Positions 7,396 to 16,199 of a stretch of 64,000 nt of DNA are shown one piece after another; within the stretch, counting starts at the first letter, position 1; each line of letters opens with the position of its first letter. Below the pieces are notes generated by a model. That model was given only the letters and a program-made list of their open reading frames with translations. It made no database searches and was not told the origin of the DNA. The DNA is taken from assembly GCA_000027065.2 (NCBI GenBank), contig FN543093.2:2794074-2858073 (forward strand). Direction: 5' to 3'. A program made the position numbers and the translations under genes. Source of the stretch: Cronobacter turicensis z3032 (lineage in GTDB: Bacteria; Pseudomonadota; Gammaproteobacteria; Enterobacterales; Enterobacteriaceae).

Positions 7396-8850
7396 ATGAA
7401 TACCACTGCAACACCTCTGACGCCCGATGAGGCGCTCGACAAACTGGAAGCGTTATATGATGACGCGGTTAACGCGCTGCGCGACGCGATTGCAGCCTTT
7501 ATTAACGAAGGACGCCTGCCGGATGAGGCGCAGCGCGCGCAGGGATTATTTGTGTATCCGCAGTTGCGGGTATGCTGGGACGGCGACGGAAGCAAAGCCG
7601 AGAAGACGCGCGCCTACGGGCGATTCACCCATGCGGGGTGTTACACCACGACCGTGACGCGCCCCGGACTGTTTCGCAGCTACCTGCGCGAACAGCTGAT
7701 CCTGCTGTATGAAGATTACGGCGCGACGATTGAAGTCGGCCCGTCGCAGCATGAAATCCCCTACCCGTATGTGATTGACGGCTCGGCGCTGACGCTGGAC
7801 CGCTCGATGAGCGCGGGTCTGACCCGCCACTTCCCGACCACCGAGCTGGCGCAAATTGGCGATGAGACCGCCGACGGTATTTTCCACCCGACCGAGTTTT
7901 ACCCGCTGTCGCACTTCGACGCCCGCCGCGTTGATTTCTCACTGGCGCGCCTGCGCCACTACACCGGCACGCCGGTCGAGCATTTCCAGCCCTTCGTGCT
8001 CTTTACCAACTATACGCGCTATGTCGATGAGTTCGTGCGCTGGGGATGCAGCCAGATCCTTGATCCGGACAGCCCCTACGTGGCCCTCTCCTGCGCGGGC
8101 GGCAGCTGGATCACCGCCGATACCGAAGCGCCGGAAGCGGCGATTTCCGATCTCGCCTGGAAAAAACATCAGATGCCCGCCTGGCATTTAATTACCGCCG
8201 ACGGTCAGGGCATTACGCTGGTGAATATCGGCGTCGGGCCGTCGAACGCCAAAACGATTTGCGACCACCTCGCGGTACTGCGCCCGGATGTCTGGCTGAT
8301 GATCGGCCACTGCGGCGGCCTGCGCGAAAGCCAGTCGATCGGCGATTATGTGCTGGCGCACGCGTATCTGCGCGACGATCACGTGCTGGACGCGGTGCTG
8401 CCGCCGGATATTCCGGTGCCGAGCATCGCCGAAGTGCAGCGCGCGCTCTATGACGCTACGAAGCTGGTGAGCAATATGCCGGGCGAGGAAGTGAAGCAGC
8501 GGCTGCGCACCGGCACCGTGGTGACCACGGACGACCGCAACTGGGAGCTGCGCTACTCCGCCTCGGCGCTGCGCTTTAACCTGAGCCGTGCGGTGGCTAT
8601 CGATATGGAAAGCGCGACTATCGCCGCCCAGGGTTATCGCTTCCGTGTGCCCTATGGCACGCTGCTGTGTGTTTCCGATAAACCGCTGCATGGCGAGATC
8701 AAGTTGCCGGGCCAGGCGAACCGCTTCTACGAGGGCGCGATTTCCGAACACCTGCAGATTGGCATTCGCGCCATCGATTTGCTGCGTGCCGAGGGTGAAC
8801 GCCTGCACTCGCGCAAACTGCGCACCTTTAACGAGCCGCCCTTCCGCTGA
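7396..8850 (+). CDS. amn: AMP nucleosidase
   Basis: The 484-residue product matches the length and sequence of E. coli Amn. It hydrolyses AMP to adenine and ribose 5-phosphate and takes part in purine salvage and adenylate homeostasis. An N-terminal regulatory domain (about 1-180) is followed by a nucleoside-phosphorylase-like catalytic domain with GVGPSNAKTICDHLAVLRPD, IGHCGGLR and AIDMESATIAAQGYRF. The ATG at 7396 lies six bases after AGGAG and gives the family length; the in-frame GTG at 7378 lacks this support. A GC-rich hairpin follows the stop codon. Confidence 0.96.
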   Translation: MNTTATPLTPDEALDKLEALYDDAVNALRDAIAAFINEGRLPDEAQRAQGLFVYPQLRVCWDGDGSKAEKTRAYGRFTHAGCYTTTVTRPGLFRSYLREQLILLYEDYGATIEVGPSQHEIPYPYVIDGSALTLDRSMSAGLTRHFPTTELAQIGDETADGIFHPTEFYPLSHFDARRVDFSLARLRHYTGTPVEHFQPFVLFTNYTRYVDEFVRWGCSQILDPDSPYVALSCAGGSWITADTEAPEAAISDLAWKKHQMPAWHLITADGQGITLVNIGVGPSNAKTICDHLAVLRPDVWLMIGHCGGLRESQSIGDYVLAHAYLRDDHVLDAVLPPDIPVPSIAEVQRALYDATKLVSNMPGEEVKQRLRTGTVVTTDDRNWELRYSASALRFNLSRAVAIDMESATIAAQGYRFRVPYGTLLCVSDKPLHGEIKLPGQANRFYEGAISEHLQIGIRAIDLLRAEGERLHSRKLRTFNEPPFR

Positions 8851-8861
8851 TGTCAGCGCAG

Positions 8862-8892
8862 CCCCGGCGTGGCGCTGGCTGCGCCGGGGTTT
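8862..8892 (+). terminator. Hairpin terminator of amn
   Basis: CCCCGGCG and CGCCGGGG pair over an 8-bp stem with a 12-base loop. Only a short T-run follows, so termination may be partial. Confidence 0.55.
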
Positions 8893-8935
8893 GCGGAATT
8901 ATTCAGCAAAAGGTTCAGCATTTTACATTCAGGCT

Positions 8936-8964
8936 TTGACAACCCGGAACGCTGCCGTTACTAT
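8936..8964 (+). promoter_or_regulatory. Promoter of tRNA-Asn copy 3
   Basis: A -35 TTGACA (8936-8941) and a -10 TACTAT (8959-8964) have a 17-base spacer, followed by the GC-rich discriminator GCGCCCC. Confidence 0.72.
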
Positions 8965-8982
8965 GCGCCCCGTTCTCGCAAT

Positions 8983-9058
8983 TCCTCTGTAGTTCAGTCG
9001 GTAGAACGGCGGACTGTTAATCCGTATGTCACTGGTTCGAGTCCAGTCAGAGGAGCCA
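8983..9058 (+). tRNA. tRNA-Asn (GUU), copy 3
   Basis: This is identical to the other copies over 76 bases. Unlike them it is not followed by the GCCCGC hairpin: similarity stops a few bases after the CCA. This places the left edge of the adjoining T6SS module at the tRNA 3' end. Confidence 0.97.
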
Positions 9059-9112
9059 GATTTTAGTTCTGAGATGTTTTAGTGAATCTTGGGATGCAAT
9101 ACAAAACACATT

Positions 9113-9148
9113 AACCCGGCGCTTCTGCAGAAGATCGCCGGGTTTTTT
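9113..9148. terminator. Terminator between tRNA-Asn copy 3 and the immunity gene
   Basis: AACCCGGCG pairs with CGCCGGGTT, and T6 follows on the plus strand. It terminates tRNA-Asn read-through and may also serve the converging DUF3396 gene. Confidence 0.75.
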
Positions 9149-9172
9149 GTATTTTAAATTTACGCGCTGGCC

Positions 9173-10186
9173 TCACGGTTCACGGGATCTCTCTGCTTCG
9201 GCTTTATCCAGTTGAGCGCTGGCGTCGTCAAACCGTGCAAACCAGGCCATGGACGACGCTTTCTCAAACTGTACGTTTTCATAGCCTGAAAAGAAGTGCA
9301 GACCATTATGCCCGTCATACCGCACCGGGCGAATAATCTGGTTCACCTTAATCAGGAGTGGCGATAACCCTTCCGTTTTCATGTCGCCCAACGCCGGAGG
9401 AAGCTCTCCCGCCTTAAGGATCACACCGTTGTTGTAAGGCAACAGCCTGATTTCGGGCGTTTTAACCAGGCGATGCGTTAACTGTTCTGCGCCGCCAAGT
9501 TTTTCCAGCCACGGGGTGCCGAGAATGGTGTACCAGCAGGCGCCTTTTAATCTATTCACTGCAACTCTGCCTTCAAGCGTACCAATAGAGTCCACCATCA
9601 CGCCGGAAAAACGCTGCGCCAGGGCGTACTCATACGGGAACATCCGTTCGAATGCGTAAGGAAGAACAAAGGACAGCCCGGCATAGCCGCTTTCCACAGC
9701 AAAGGTGTTACACAGCCACAGCAGCCAGCCTTCATATCGCGCTTTACCGTCAGGCTCTTTCAGCAGCGAGAGCGGAAATGTCAGTTTAATAACGGAGCGA
9801 TCAGTATCTTTATGGAAGATACGCTTGCCCATAATAAGAATGTCGTAATCGGGCGCTAAGAAGTCTTTCTCTGCGCTGCCCATATACCAGGAAAAGATTT
9901 CTTCAGGTGTTGAGTCGATAATTTCCTGTCGCTTTTTGGCGTAATTCTTCTCCGTAATACCAACCCAGTTTTTGGTGAGATGCTTTTTCAGATATGGCTT
10001 AAATGCCGTATAAAAGCGATCGACACACTCCACCATCCTGCGGCGCACGTCAGGCGTATGCCCGTCTTTAAAAAATACCGTGATAATCAGACCAAGATTA
10101 ACTGCCGGGCTGCCGTCTTTATATTTCACCGATGCTTCCGGCAGCCACTTCTCAATGTAGTTCAGCTCAAAATCCCGTAATAACAT
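9173..10186 (-). CDS. T6SS immunity protein, DUF3396 family (TsiV-like)
   Basis: This 337-residue soluble protein has the character of DUF3396, known as a type VI immunity family that partners VRR-Nuc effectors. Typical features are the N-terminal LGLIITVFFKDGHTPDVRRRMVECVD and the central segment YEGWLLWLCNTFAVESGYAGLSFVLPY. It has no signal peptide or membrane segment, which fits protection against a cytoplasmic nuclease. The ATG at 10186 has a strong AGGAG site and starts 12 bases after the effector stop codon, as expected for an effector-immunity pair. Its specific binding to the neighbouring toxin is inferred from position and family. Confidence 0.85.
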   Translation of the reverse strand: MLLRDFELNYIEKWLPEASVKYKDGSPAVNLGLIITVFFKDGHTPDVRRRMVECVDRFYTAFKPYLKKHLTKNWVGITEKNYAKKRQEIIDSTPEEIFSWYMGSAEKDFLAPDYDILIMGKRIFHKDTDRSVIKLTFPLSLLKEPDGKARYEGWLLWLCNTFAVESGYAGLSFVLPYAFERMFPYEYALAQRFSGVMVDSIGTLEGRVAVNRLKGACWYTILGTPWLEKLGGAEQLTHRLVKTPEIRLLPYNNGVILKAGELPPALGDMKTEGLSPLLIKVNQIIRPVRYDGHNGLHFFSGYENVQFEKASSMAWFARFDDASAQLDKAEAERSREP

Positions 10187-10198
10187 ACCTGCTCCTTT

Positions 10199-11500
10199 TT
10201 AACCGGCACCCAGCGCCGCTGCGCCTGCGCCACCGCCGAGAATTGTTACAAGGGTTTCCCATGCGCTTATCGCCAGACGAATAATCAGTAAAAATGCGCT
10301 AATAATGGCCTCCGGGATACCCAGCGTCACGACCAGCACGCCGACGCCGACAGCAACCAGGATAACGCCCACCGTTTTCGCTACATTCGTTAGAATCTGT
10401 ACCCAGTCCACCTGCTCTAGCATGTCCAGCGTCATATCGGTGGCGTGCTGGATTTCTGCCCATGCAGTTTTAATCTGGGCGTTGGTCCAGGATTTCACCA
10501 CTTTACCGTTTCTGCTTGCCCAGACCCAGACTTCACTTCCCTGCCGGTAGATCCACTCCCCGCTGTCGTTAAGCCAGCCTGCCGCCGAGTTCAGGTGCTG
10601 CTGAGTCTCTTTTGAGAGGGCATTCCAGCCTTCAGCGATGCCATGAAGCGCGCCCTCGCTGAGGTCGGCCACGGCTTTACCGGCATAAGTCCACGGTTCA
10701 ATTCTAACGGCTACAGGTGTGGAGGGCGGGCCAGGCATAAATATCGGCGGGTACAGAAACAGCGGCCAGTATTTTGCCCTGCTGGTTTGCCAGGCTTTCA
10801 TCGTCACATTCACGACCTGATCGACCCACTGCTGCTTTTGCGGGCGGCAATCGTGGATCTCAAGAATGGTCATACGCGTGGCATCGTCAGCAACAATCTG
10901 CATATATTCGTCATATTGCTCACGGTACAGAACATCACCCGGAAACTTGACCTCTACCAGACGGGCCAGATTGTCGCCATGCATACCTGGAGGGTCATCG
11001 TGATCCGGCCCCGCCAGCCCAGGCCAGCGATCCTGTTTGTCTTTCACGATAATCACGTCAGGGCGGCGGTAAATGCCTTTACCGGGTACCGGGAAGGGAT
11101 TGGTAGTGTGGCGTCTGCGAGCGCCGTCGTCTTGCTTCAATGTACGGCTAAGAAACGGACGTGGCGGCGTGGTGCGCATATCAAACGGCACTTCTGCTTT
11201 GTAATACCAGTAGTAATTACGGGCGATTTCATCCGCGCGGATGAGACCACTCATCATGAGCTGTTTCAGGCTCATCGGGTACGTTTTTCCTTCACGACAA
11301 ATTTTTGCTGCCAGTTGAGGAAAACGCATGGCGTATTCCACCTTAAGATGCAGGTATTGACGGTTTTCGGTAGTTGGCAGACGCGACTGTTTTTCAACCA
11401 TCTCAACCCCTGTCGTCGTGCAGTCCCATGGCTGATTTTTCTCGCCGGTGGGGGTGATGGGCGTGGTTGTCGGTGTGTCGGGTAAAGCGGGCATGTCCAT
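10199..11500 (-). CDS. T6SS effector with VRR-Nuc nuclease domain (TseV-like)
   Basis: This 433-residue putative antibacterial effector has a proline/threonine-rich N-terminus and a VRR-Nuc (PD-(D/E)xK superfamily) domain at about 140-205. The motifs are P147-D148, E183-V-K185 and Q195-x3-Y199 in VEVKFPGD...QYDEY. Family members are structure-specific DNA nucleases delivered by T6SS. The ATG at 11500 overlaps the vgrG stop codon (TAATG), so the two are translationally coupled; a longer reading frame starts inside vgrG and is unlikely. The C-terminal 70 residues or so (about 365-433) hold two strongly hydrophobic stretches and a Gly/Ala tail, unusual for a pure nuclease. The DUF3396 gene downstream supports the assignment. 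Confidence 0.85.
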   Translation of the reverse strand: MDMPALPDTPTTTPITPTGEKNQPWDCTTTGVEMVEKQSRLPTTENRQYLHLKVEYAMRFPQLAAKICREGKTYPMSLKQLMMSGLIRADEIARNYYWYYKAEVPFDMRTTPPRPFLSRTLKQDDGARRRHTTNPFPVPGKGIYRRPDVIIVKDKQDRWPGLAGPDHDDPPGMHGDNLARLVEVKFPGDVLYREQYDEYMQIVADDATRMTILEIHDCRPQKQQWVDQVVNVTMKAWQTSRAKYWPLFLYPPIFMPGPPSTPVAVRIEPWTYAGKAVADLSEGALHGIAEGWNALSKETQQHLNSAAGWLNDSGEWIYRQGSEVWVWASRNGKVVKSWTNAQIKTAWAEIQHATDMTLDMLEQVDWVQILTNVAKTVGVILVAVGVGVLVVTLGIPEAIISAFLLIIRLAISAWETLVTILGGGAGAAALGAG

Positions 11501-14022
11501 TATGACGGGTTCTCCCTGAGTTCGGTTTGCAGTTGATATACATTCGTTTCGCCTACAAACCACATTGATTCTTCCGGCGATGCTGTTTTGTGCAGAATAT
11601 GCAGTTCCACATCTTCCGGCTGGCGGGTATAGACCGGTACGGAACGGCCTTCAGTATCGCTGTATCCAGCTATCGTCTGCCCAGAGGGCGTGGTGAGGCG
11701 GTAAGGTGTGTTGATGAGAATATTGCCGCGCTTGTCCTGGAGTTGATAAATCGCGGAATATATATAGGCCGTTCCCACGCGGTGCACTTTCAATGGCATA
11801 CTCTTCGGTGCGCCCACCATTGTCCGCTCCACCTTGCGTAAATACGTGGCCGTCGTTCCGTACTCTATTTTCCCCTGCTCTATTTTCAGGTAGCTGCCGC
11901 CACCAATCAGCGTCACCTTCTTCTTGCCGGCAAACAGCATATCGCTTGTCGAAACCAGACTTATTTTTCGCTGCGCGCTCAAAGACATCGCGCCGTTCTG
12001 TGCCTGAAACTGCACCGGACCTTCACCGGAGATAACGTTCAGTTTGCCCGTGCGGGCAAACAGGCCGATTTTTTCACCGGCGTTCAGGGTCATGTTGCCC
12101 ATTGCGCCCATACTGAGAGAGCCTCCGGCGTTCATCGCCATGTTCTGGCTGGCCGTCATCTGTAGATGTTCGCCGCTGGTGAACGCCACTCCTTCCGGGC
12201 CATGAAAATGCACCATCTGGTTTAGCGGTTTTAATCGTTCATCAAACATCGCTATCTGACTGGCAATATCTGCCTCCAGCGCCTGTGCCTGCGCTGCGGC
12301 GTCAGCTAACTGTTGGATCTGGTTAAGGCAAATTTCAATTTCTCTGAGCGCCGCCGCCCTCTCCAGCACCTCGCCTGCGGCTTTCGTCTGGCCATCAGCG
12401 GTGACAAACAGCCCTTTCGCCACGCGGATAACGCCATATTCATCCGTTCTGAGTTCAAAACCCGCGCCCCTTTGCTGGCTCTGTTCATCTGTAATATGGC
12501 CCTGATTCAAAGAGGTGGCGCCGTAAGGGGTGGAGAGCGCGATATGCTCCTGCCCGCGCAGGTCTTCCAGCCGCAGTTCATTGTGCGCCGCGGTGCGCAG
12601 GATGTTCTGGCTGCGGTTGTCACGCGTGACGATGTCGGCATGTTTAGCGTCATGAAACGTATGGGCGATATACGGACGGTCGATATTGCCGTCGTCATAC
12701 GCAATGCTGACTTCGGTGCCGTCCAGAAGCGGCGTGTGCCAGCCGATAGTGTCACCGGCATAGGGCTTTGCCTGACGAACCCACAGGTAGTGGTAACCCG
12801 GCTCTGCGTCTTCACGGCTGAAATCCAGCTTAACCCGGTAGCGACCTGCGCCGTCGAGGTGAGCATAAATGTCATGTGGCTCACGGCTTTCGATACGCGC
12901 AGGCAGCGTACCGTGAATTTCCGGGCGGACGATCTCAGCGGGGCGATAATTCACCCGTTCGGAATAAGGAATGCCCCACAGCGACACATGCAGGCGGGTG
13001 TCCCGCGCGGCACGGTACGTGGCAAGCGTAATCAGCATCCCCTCTTTCAGCGCGGTAACCGGGCTTTCCGGCGTTTCCAGCACCTGCCCCGGCGCGAGAT
13101 GTGAGGCGTTGCTGAACAGATGCAGCCGCGTGGCCTTGTTCAGTTCGCGCTCATGGTGGAGGCGTGCATAAAACGCGCCGCTTTCCGTTTCCGGCGCAGA
13201 AATCGCGTCGTCGCCCGCTTCAAGAAACGGCGCGCCGTACCGGTAGTGCTCGCCGGTGGTGGTAGCATCGCTTCTTACCGTCACGGCAGAGTCCATGGGG
13301 GTCTCAGCGGTGCGATAGTTGTAATCACGGGTCCGGACTACCCCGGTGACCGTGTTATGCCAGCACCGCACGTCCCACACGGCGTCTTGCGCGCCGTCAT
13401 ACAGGCCGGATGGCTCCTGGTATGGCATGCTGATGTCGAACACGCAGTTAAGCTGGCTGTCGCCAATGATGAGGGTTTCCAGTTGCGTCACCGCGTTCAT
13501 TTCTGTGCGAAACCAGATACCCACCTCAGAGAGAATGCGCTGAATAAATTCGAGATCGGTTTCCCGCCACTGTGTGATGAGTTCCCGCTGCGGATACGCA
13601 CGCTCCAGACGGAAATCAAAGTCTGGCCCTTCCAGACCGTGGGCGCGCAATATCTGCTCCACCAGCTCGGGCACAGAGAGATTCTGGTACACCGCGCAGC
13701 GGCGGGTCAGGCTCAGCAGCGCCAGCCGCGAAGCGAGTGTCACCGCGTAGCGCGTCTGGTCTGCTGACGTCCCCAGCCATTCAAAACGGGTAATGACGCC
13801 ATATATGACGCGGCCAGAAAGCATACTCAGACTGCCGTATCTCAAGAGAAGATCATCGGCCGCCAGGTCGCTCTGCGGTGTGGTGAACTCAATGCGCCAC
13901 GTGTATGGCTCGCTAAGGGCTTCGCGCCCGTGAAAATTAAGTACGTCGGGTTGTATACGGCTGTGGGCAATTTCAAGCGTATAACGTGAAGGCTCACTAA
14001 ACCCTTTACCGGAAATATCCAT
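11500..14022 (-). CDS. vgrG: T6SS spike protein VgrG with C-terminal transthyretin-like domain
   Basis: This 840-residue VgrG forms the trimeric tip of the type VI secretion tube. The N-terminal half (about 1-480) is the gp27/gp5-like region, with RYTLEIAHSRIQPDVLNFHGREALSEPY and WVRQAKPYAG. A DUF2345 beta-helix region with repeats such as NAGGSLSMGAMGNMTLNAGEK follows (about 560-720). The last 99 residues or so resemble a transthyretin-like extension (GNILINTPYRLTTPSGQTIAGYSDTEGRS), a domain known to dock effectors on VgrG. The ATG at 14022 follows AAGGAATGAAGG. No other T6SS structural genes are in the window, so this is an orphan vgrG cargo module that needs a secretion apparatus elsewhere in the genome. 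Confidence 0.93.
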   Translation of the reverse strand: MDISGKGFSEPSRYTLEIAHSRIQPDVLNFHGREALSEPYTWRIEFTTPQSDLAADDLLLRYGSLSMLSGRVIYGVITRFEWLGTSADQTRYAVTLASRLALLSLTRRCAVYQNLSVPELVEQILRAHGLEGPDFDFRLERAYPQRELITQWRETDLEFIQRILSEVGIWFRTEMNAVTQLETLIIGDSQLNCVFDISMPYQEPSGLYDGAQDAVWDVRCWHNTVTGVVRTRDYNYRTAETPMDSAVTVRSDATTTGEHYRYGAPFLEAGDDAISAPETESGAFYARLHHERELNKATRLHLFSNASHLAPGQVLETPESPVTALKEGMLITLATYRAARDTRLHVSLWGIPYSERVNYRPAEIVRPEIHGTLPARIESREPHDIYAHLDGAGRYRVKLDFSREDAEPGYHYLWVRQAKPYAGDTIGWHTPLLDGTEVSIAYDDGNIDRPYIAHTFHDAKHADIVTRDNRSQNILRTAAHNELRLEDLRGQEHIALSTPYGATSLNQGHITDEQSQQRGAGFELRTDEYGVIRVAKGLFVTADGQTKAAGEVLERAAALREIEICLNQIQQLADAAAQAQALEADIASQIAMFDERLKPLNQMVHFHGPEGVAFTSGEHLQMTASQNMAMNAGGSLSMGAMGNMTLNAGEKIGLFARTGKLNVISGEGPVQFQAQNGAMSLSAQRKISLVSTSDMLFAGKKKVTLIGGGSYLKIEQGKIEYGTTATYLRKVERTMVGAPKSMPLKVHRVGTAYIYSAIYQLQDKRGNILINTPYRLTTPSGQTIAGYSDTEGRSVPVYTRQPEDVELHILHKTASPEESMWFVGETNVYQLQTELRENPS

Positions 14023-14374
14023 CCTTCATTCCTTTGAAAAAAGATTGCCGCGTCCGGCAATCGGCTGAGCATTTTTAATAACGAAAAAACAGGATAAGCC
14101 GCAAAAAAATGGGGTCAATCGGGGAAAAGGTAATAAATCATTTTTAGCCAGGGTTATTTCGATGCGAATACCTGCTATAGCTGCCACGCAAGAAAAACAA
14201 TGCATAATATTTATTGTTTGACTACCGGAATATATAGCCAATTATATTTACCACGCAAATAAATTAACTTATTAAATAAATAATAAGAATAAATAGATTT
14301 ATAAACGAATTTTTGCGGGGGGTAAGGAATACCGTTTCGCTGAAAAATAGTCGTCATAAGGCGAGGTAACGAGC
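14023..14374. other. AT-rich intergenic region upstream of vgrG
   Basis: I see no convincing gene in this stretch. It is clearly more AT-rich than its surroundings, especially 14200-14310, and must contain the vgrG promoter. AT-rich regulatory regions of this sort are usual H-NS targets, which is inference here. It is also the likely right-hand part of the inserted module. Confidence 0.5.
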
Positions 14375-14376
14375 AT

Positions 14377-14405
14377 AAAAAAGCCCGCGTAGTGCGGGCT
14401 TTTAC
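14377..14405 (-). terminator. Terminator of yeeO, possibly a diverged tRNA-Asn terminator
   Basis: The hairpin GCCCGC-GTAGT-GCGGGC has A6 before it and T4 after it. It sits just past the yeeO stop codon. Its arms are identical to those of the tRNA-Asn terminators and only the loop differs, so it could be the terminator that tRNA-Asn copy 3 lost when the vgrG module arrived. Confidence 0.7.
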
Positions 14406-14420
14406 TTTTACGTCTCAGGC

Positions 14421-15893
14421 TTACATCGCCCTCGGCTGACCTGGTGGCGCAGGGGTGTCCAGCACTACGGGTCGCTTCGGCGGCCGCGGATATTTTTGCA
14501 GCCATTTGCCGCTCACCATACGCCAGTAGAAGAAGACGCCGCGCACCGCCCAGTCGAGGAACATCCCGAGCCATACGCCCACAACGCCCATGCCGAGCAC
14601 GATCCCAAGCGTATAGCCCGCGACGACGCGACAACCCCACATGCCGAGCATCGACACCCACATCGCAAACCGTGCGTCGCGCGCGCCCTTAAGCCCCGCC
14701 GGCAGCACCCACGAGGCCGCCCAGATCGGCATAAACGCGGCGTTGAGCCATAGCAGAATTTTAACGACCTCTTTGACATCCTCTTCCTGGGTGTAAAACG
14801 AAGCAAACAGCCCGGCAAACGGCGCACTCACCCAGGCGATGGCGGTTAGCATAATCGTTGAAAGCCAAAAGACATGGCGCAGCTCGCGCTCGGCCTGGCC
14901 AATCTGCCCTTTGCCGAGGCGTTTGCCGGTGATGATGGTCGAAGCCGAGCCGAGCGCGTTACCCGGCAGGTTAATCAGGGCGGCGACCGAGAACGCGATA
15001 AAGTTACCGGCAATGACGTTGGTGCCCATGCCCGCCACAAACATTTGCGTCAGCAATTTGCCGCCGTTAAACAGTACCGATTCAATGCTCGCGGGCAGCC
15101 CGATGCCAAGCACTTCCCAGAGAATATTGAGCTTAAGCGGCGAAAAATAGCTTTTGAGCGAGATACGCAGCGCCGGGTTGAAGCCAATCATCAACACATA
15201 AAGAATGGCGATAGCGCCGATATAACGCGAAATGGTCAGCCCCAGCCCGGCGCCGATAAAGCCCAGACCGTCCCAGGAGAACAGCCCGTAAATCAGAAAG
15301 CCGCTGATGACGATATTCAGGATGTTCATCCCGCCGTTAATCAGCAGCGGAATTTTGGTGTTGCCCGCCCCGCGCAGCGCGCCGCTGCCGATAAGCGCGA
15401 TGGCCGCCGCCGGATAGCTCCAGGCCGTAAGCTGCAGATAGACGAGCGCGAGCGCTTTGACCTGCGGCGCCGCATCGCCCGCCACCACGTTAATGATGTA
15501 TTCGCCGGTTACATGCACCAGCGCCGCCAGCAGAATCGAGACGATGGTCATCAGCACCAGCGACTGTCTGGCCGCCGCCCTCGCCCGCTTGCGATCGCGC
15601 TTGCCGAGGCTGAACGCCACAACAACCGTTGTGCCTAAATCCACCGCGGCGAAGAAAGAGAGCACCACCATATTGAAGCTGTCGGCAAGGCCCACGCCCG
15701 CCATCGCTTCTTTCCCGAGCCAGCTCACAAGGAACGTGCTTAGCACCCCCATCAGCAACACACAGGTGTTTTCCAGCAGAATAGGCACCGCCAGCGGCGT
15801 GATTTCACGCCAGAACAGAACCCGATAGCTTTTTCGTTTCTTGTACCAGGGCGTGCGAGCGATGGCCTGGCGAACAGTGGTGGTTACACTCAA
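14421..15893 (-). CDS. yeeO: MATE-family exporter YeeO
   Basis: This 490-residue protein has about 12 hydrophobic segments and the multidrug and toxin extrusion (MATE) fold in two repeated halves. Recognisable stretches are PLAVPILLENTCVLLMGVLSTFLVSWLGKEAMAGVGLADS, ALRGAGNTKIPL and LPASIESVLFNGGKL. It matches E. coli YeeO, which exports flavins (FMN, FAD) and dipeptides and confers drug resistance when overexpressed. It is an inner-membrane antiporter. The position between two tRNA-Asn genes is the same as in E. coli. A short basic N-terminus precedes the first helix. Confidence 0.9.
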   Translation of the reverse strand: MSVTTTVRQAIARTPWYKKRKSYRVLFWREITPLAVPILLENTCVLLMGVLSTFLVSWLGKEAMAGVGLADSFNMVVLSFFAAVDLGTTVVVAFSLGKRDRKRARAAARQSLVLMTIVSILLAALVHVTGEYIINVVAGDAAPQVKALALVYLQLTAWSYPAAAIALIGSGALRGAGNTKIPLLINGGMNILNIVISGFLIYGLFSWDGLGFIGAGLGLTISRYIGAIAILYVLMIGFNPALRISLKSYFSPLKLNILWEVLGIGLPASIESVLFNGGKLLTQMFVAGMGTNVIAGNFIAFSVAALINLPGNALGSASTIITGKRLGKGQIGQAERELRHVFWLSTIMLTAIAWVSAPFAGLFASFYTQEEDVKEVVKILLWLNAAFMPIWAASWVLPAGLKGARDARFAMWVSMLGMWGCRVVAGYTLGIVLGMGVVGVWLGMFLDWAVRGVFFYWRMVSGKWLQKYPRPPKRPVVLDTPAPPGQPRAM

Positions 15894-16040
15894 AATGAAC
15901 CTGCGCGCGAAAGTTGAAACCTCATTTCAAATAATGAGTTAGAACCCGCGATCCTGCAAAGGCTTTCCACAGATATTGTCGGAAAATAACTCGTTATGTT
16001 CATAGAATGTCCGAACGCGCAGACCGAAGGAAAATGGCAT

Positions 16041-16068
16041 TTGACAATTGGCGCGGGGCCGCTATGAT
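16041..16068 (+). promoter_or_regulatory. Promoter of tRNA-Asn copy 4
   Basis: A -35 TTGACA (16041-16046) and a -10 TATGAT (16063-16068) have a 16-base spacer. Its flank differs from the other three promoters after the -10 box. Confidence 0.7.
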
Positions 16069-16083
16069 TAGCCTCCACACGAT

Positions 16084-16159
16084 TCCTCTGTAGTTCAGTC
16101 GGTAGAACGGCGGACTGTTAATCCGTATGTCACTGGTTCGAGTCCAGTCAGAGGAGCCA
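16084..16159 (+). tRNA. tRNA-Asn (GUU), copy 4
   Basis: This is the fourth identical 76-base tRNA-Asn gene with anticodon GTT and encoded CCA, next to yeeO on the divergent strand. A cargo region with T6SS-type toxin genes starts about 400 bases downstream. Confidence 0.97.
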
Positions 16160-16164
16160 GATTC

Positions 16165-16199
16165 AAAAAAGCCCGCTTTTTAGCGGGCTTTTTGCTTTT
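16165..16199 (+). terminator. Terminator of tRNA-Asn copy 4
   Basis: A GCCCGC-TTTTTA-GCGGGC hairpin has flanking A and T runs, as after copies 1 and 2. A nearly identical element without a tRNA is at 19714-19754. Confidence 0.9.

Noticed and set aside
14026..14241. Short minus-strand open frame upstream of vgrG
   Set aside because: It lies in AT-rich non-coding sequence, has no recognisable motif and no good ribosome binding site. The composition does not resemble coding sequence of this genome.
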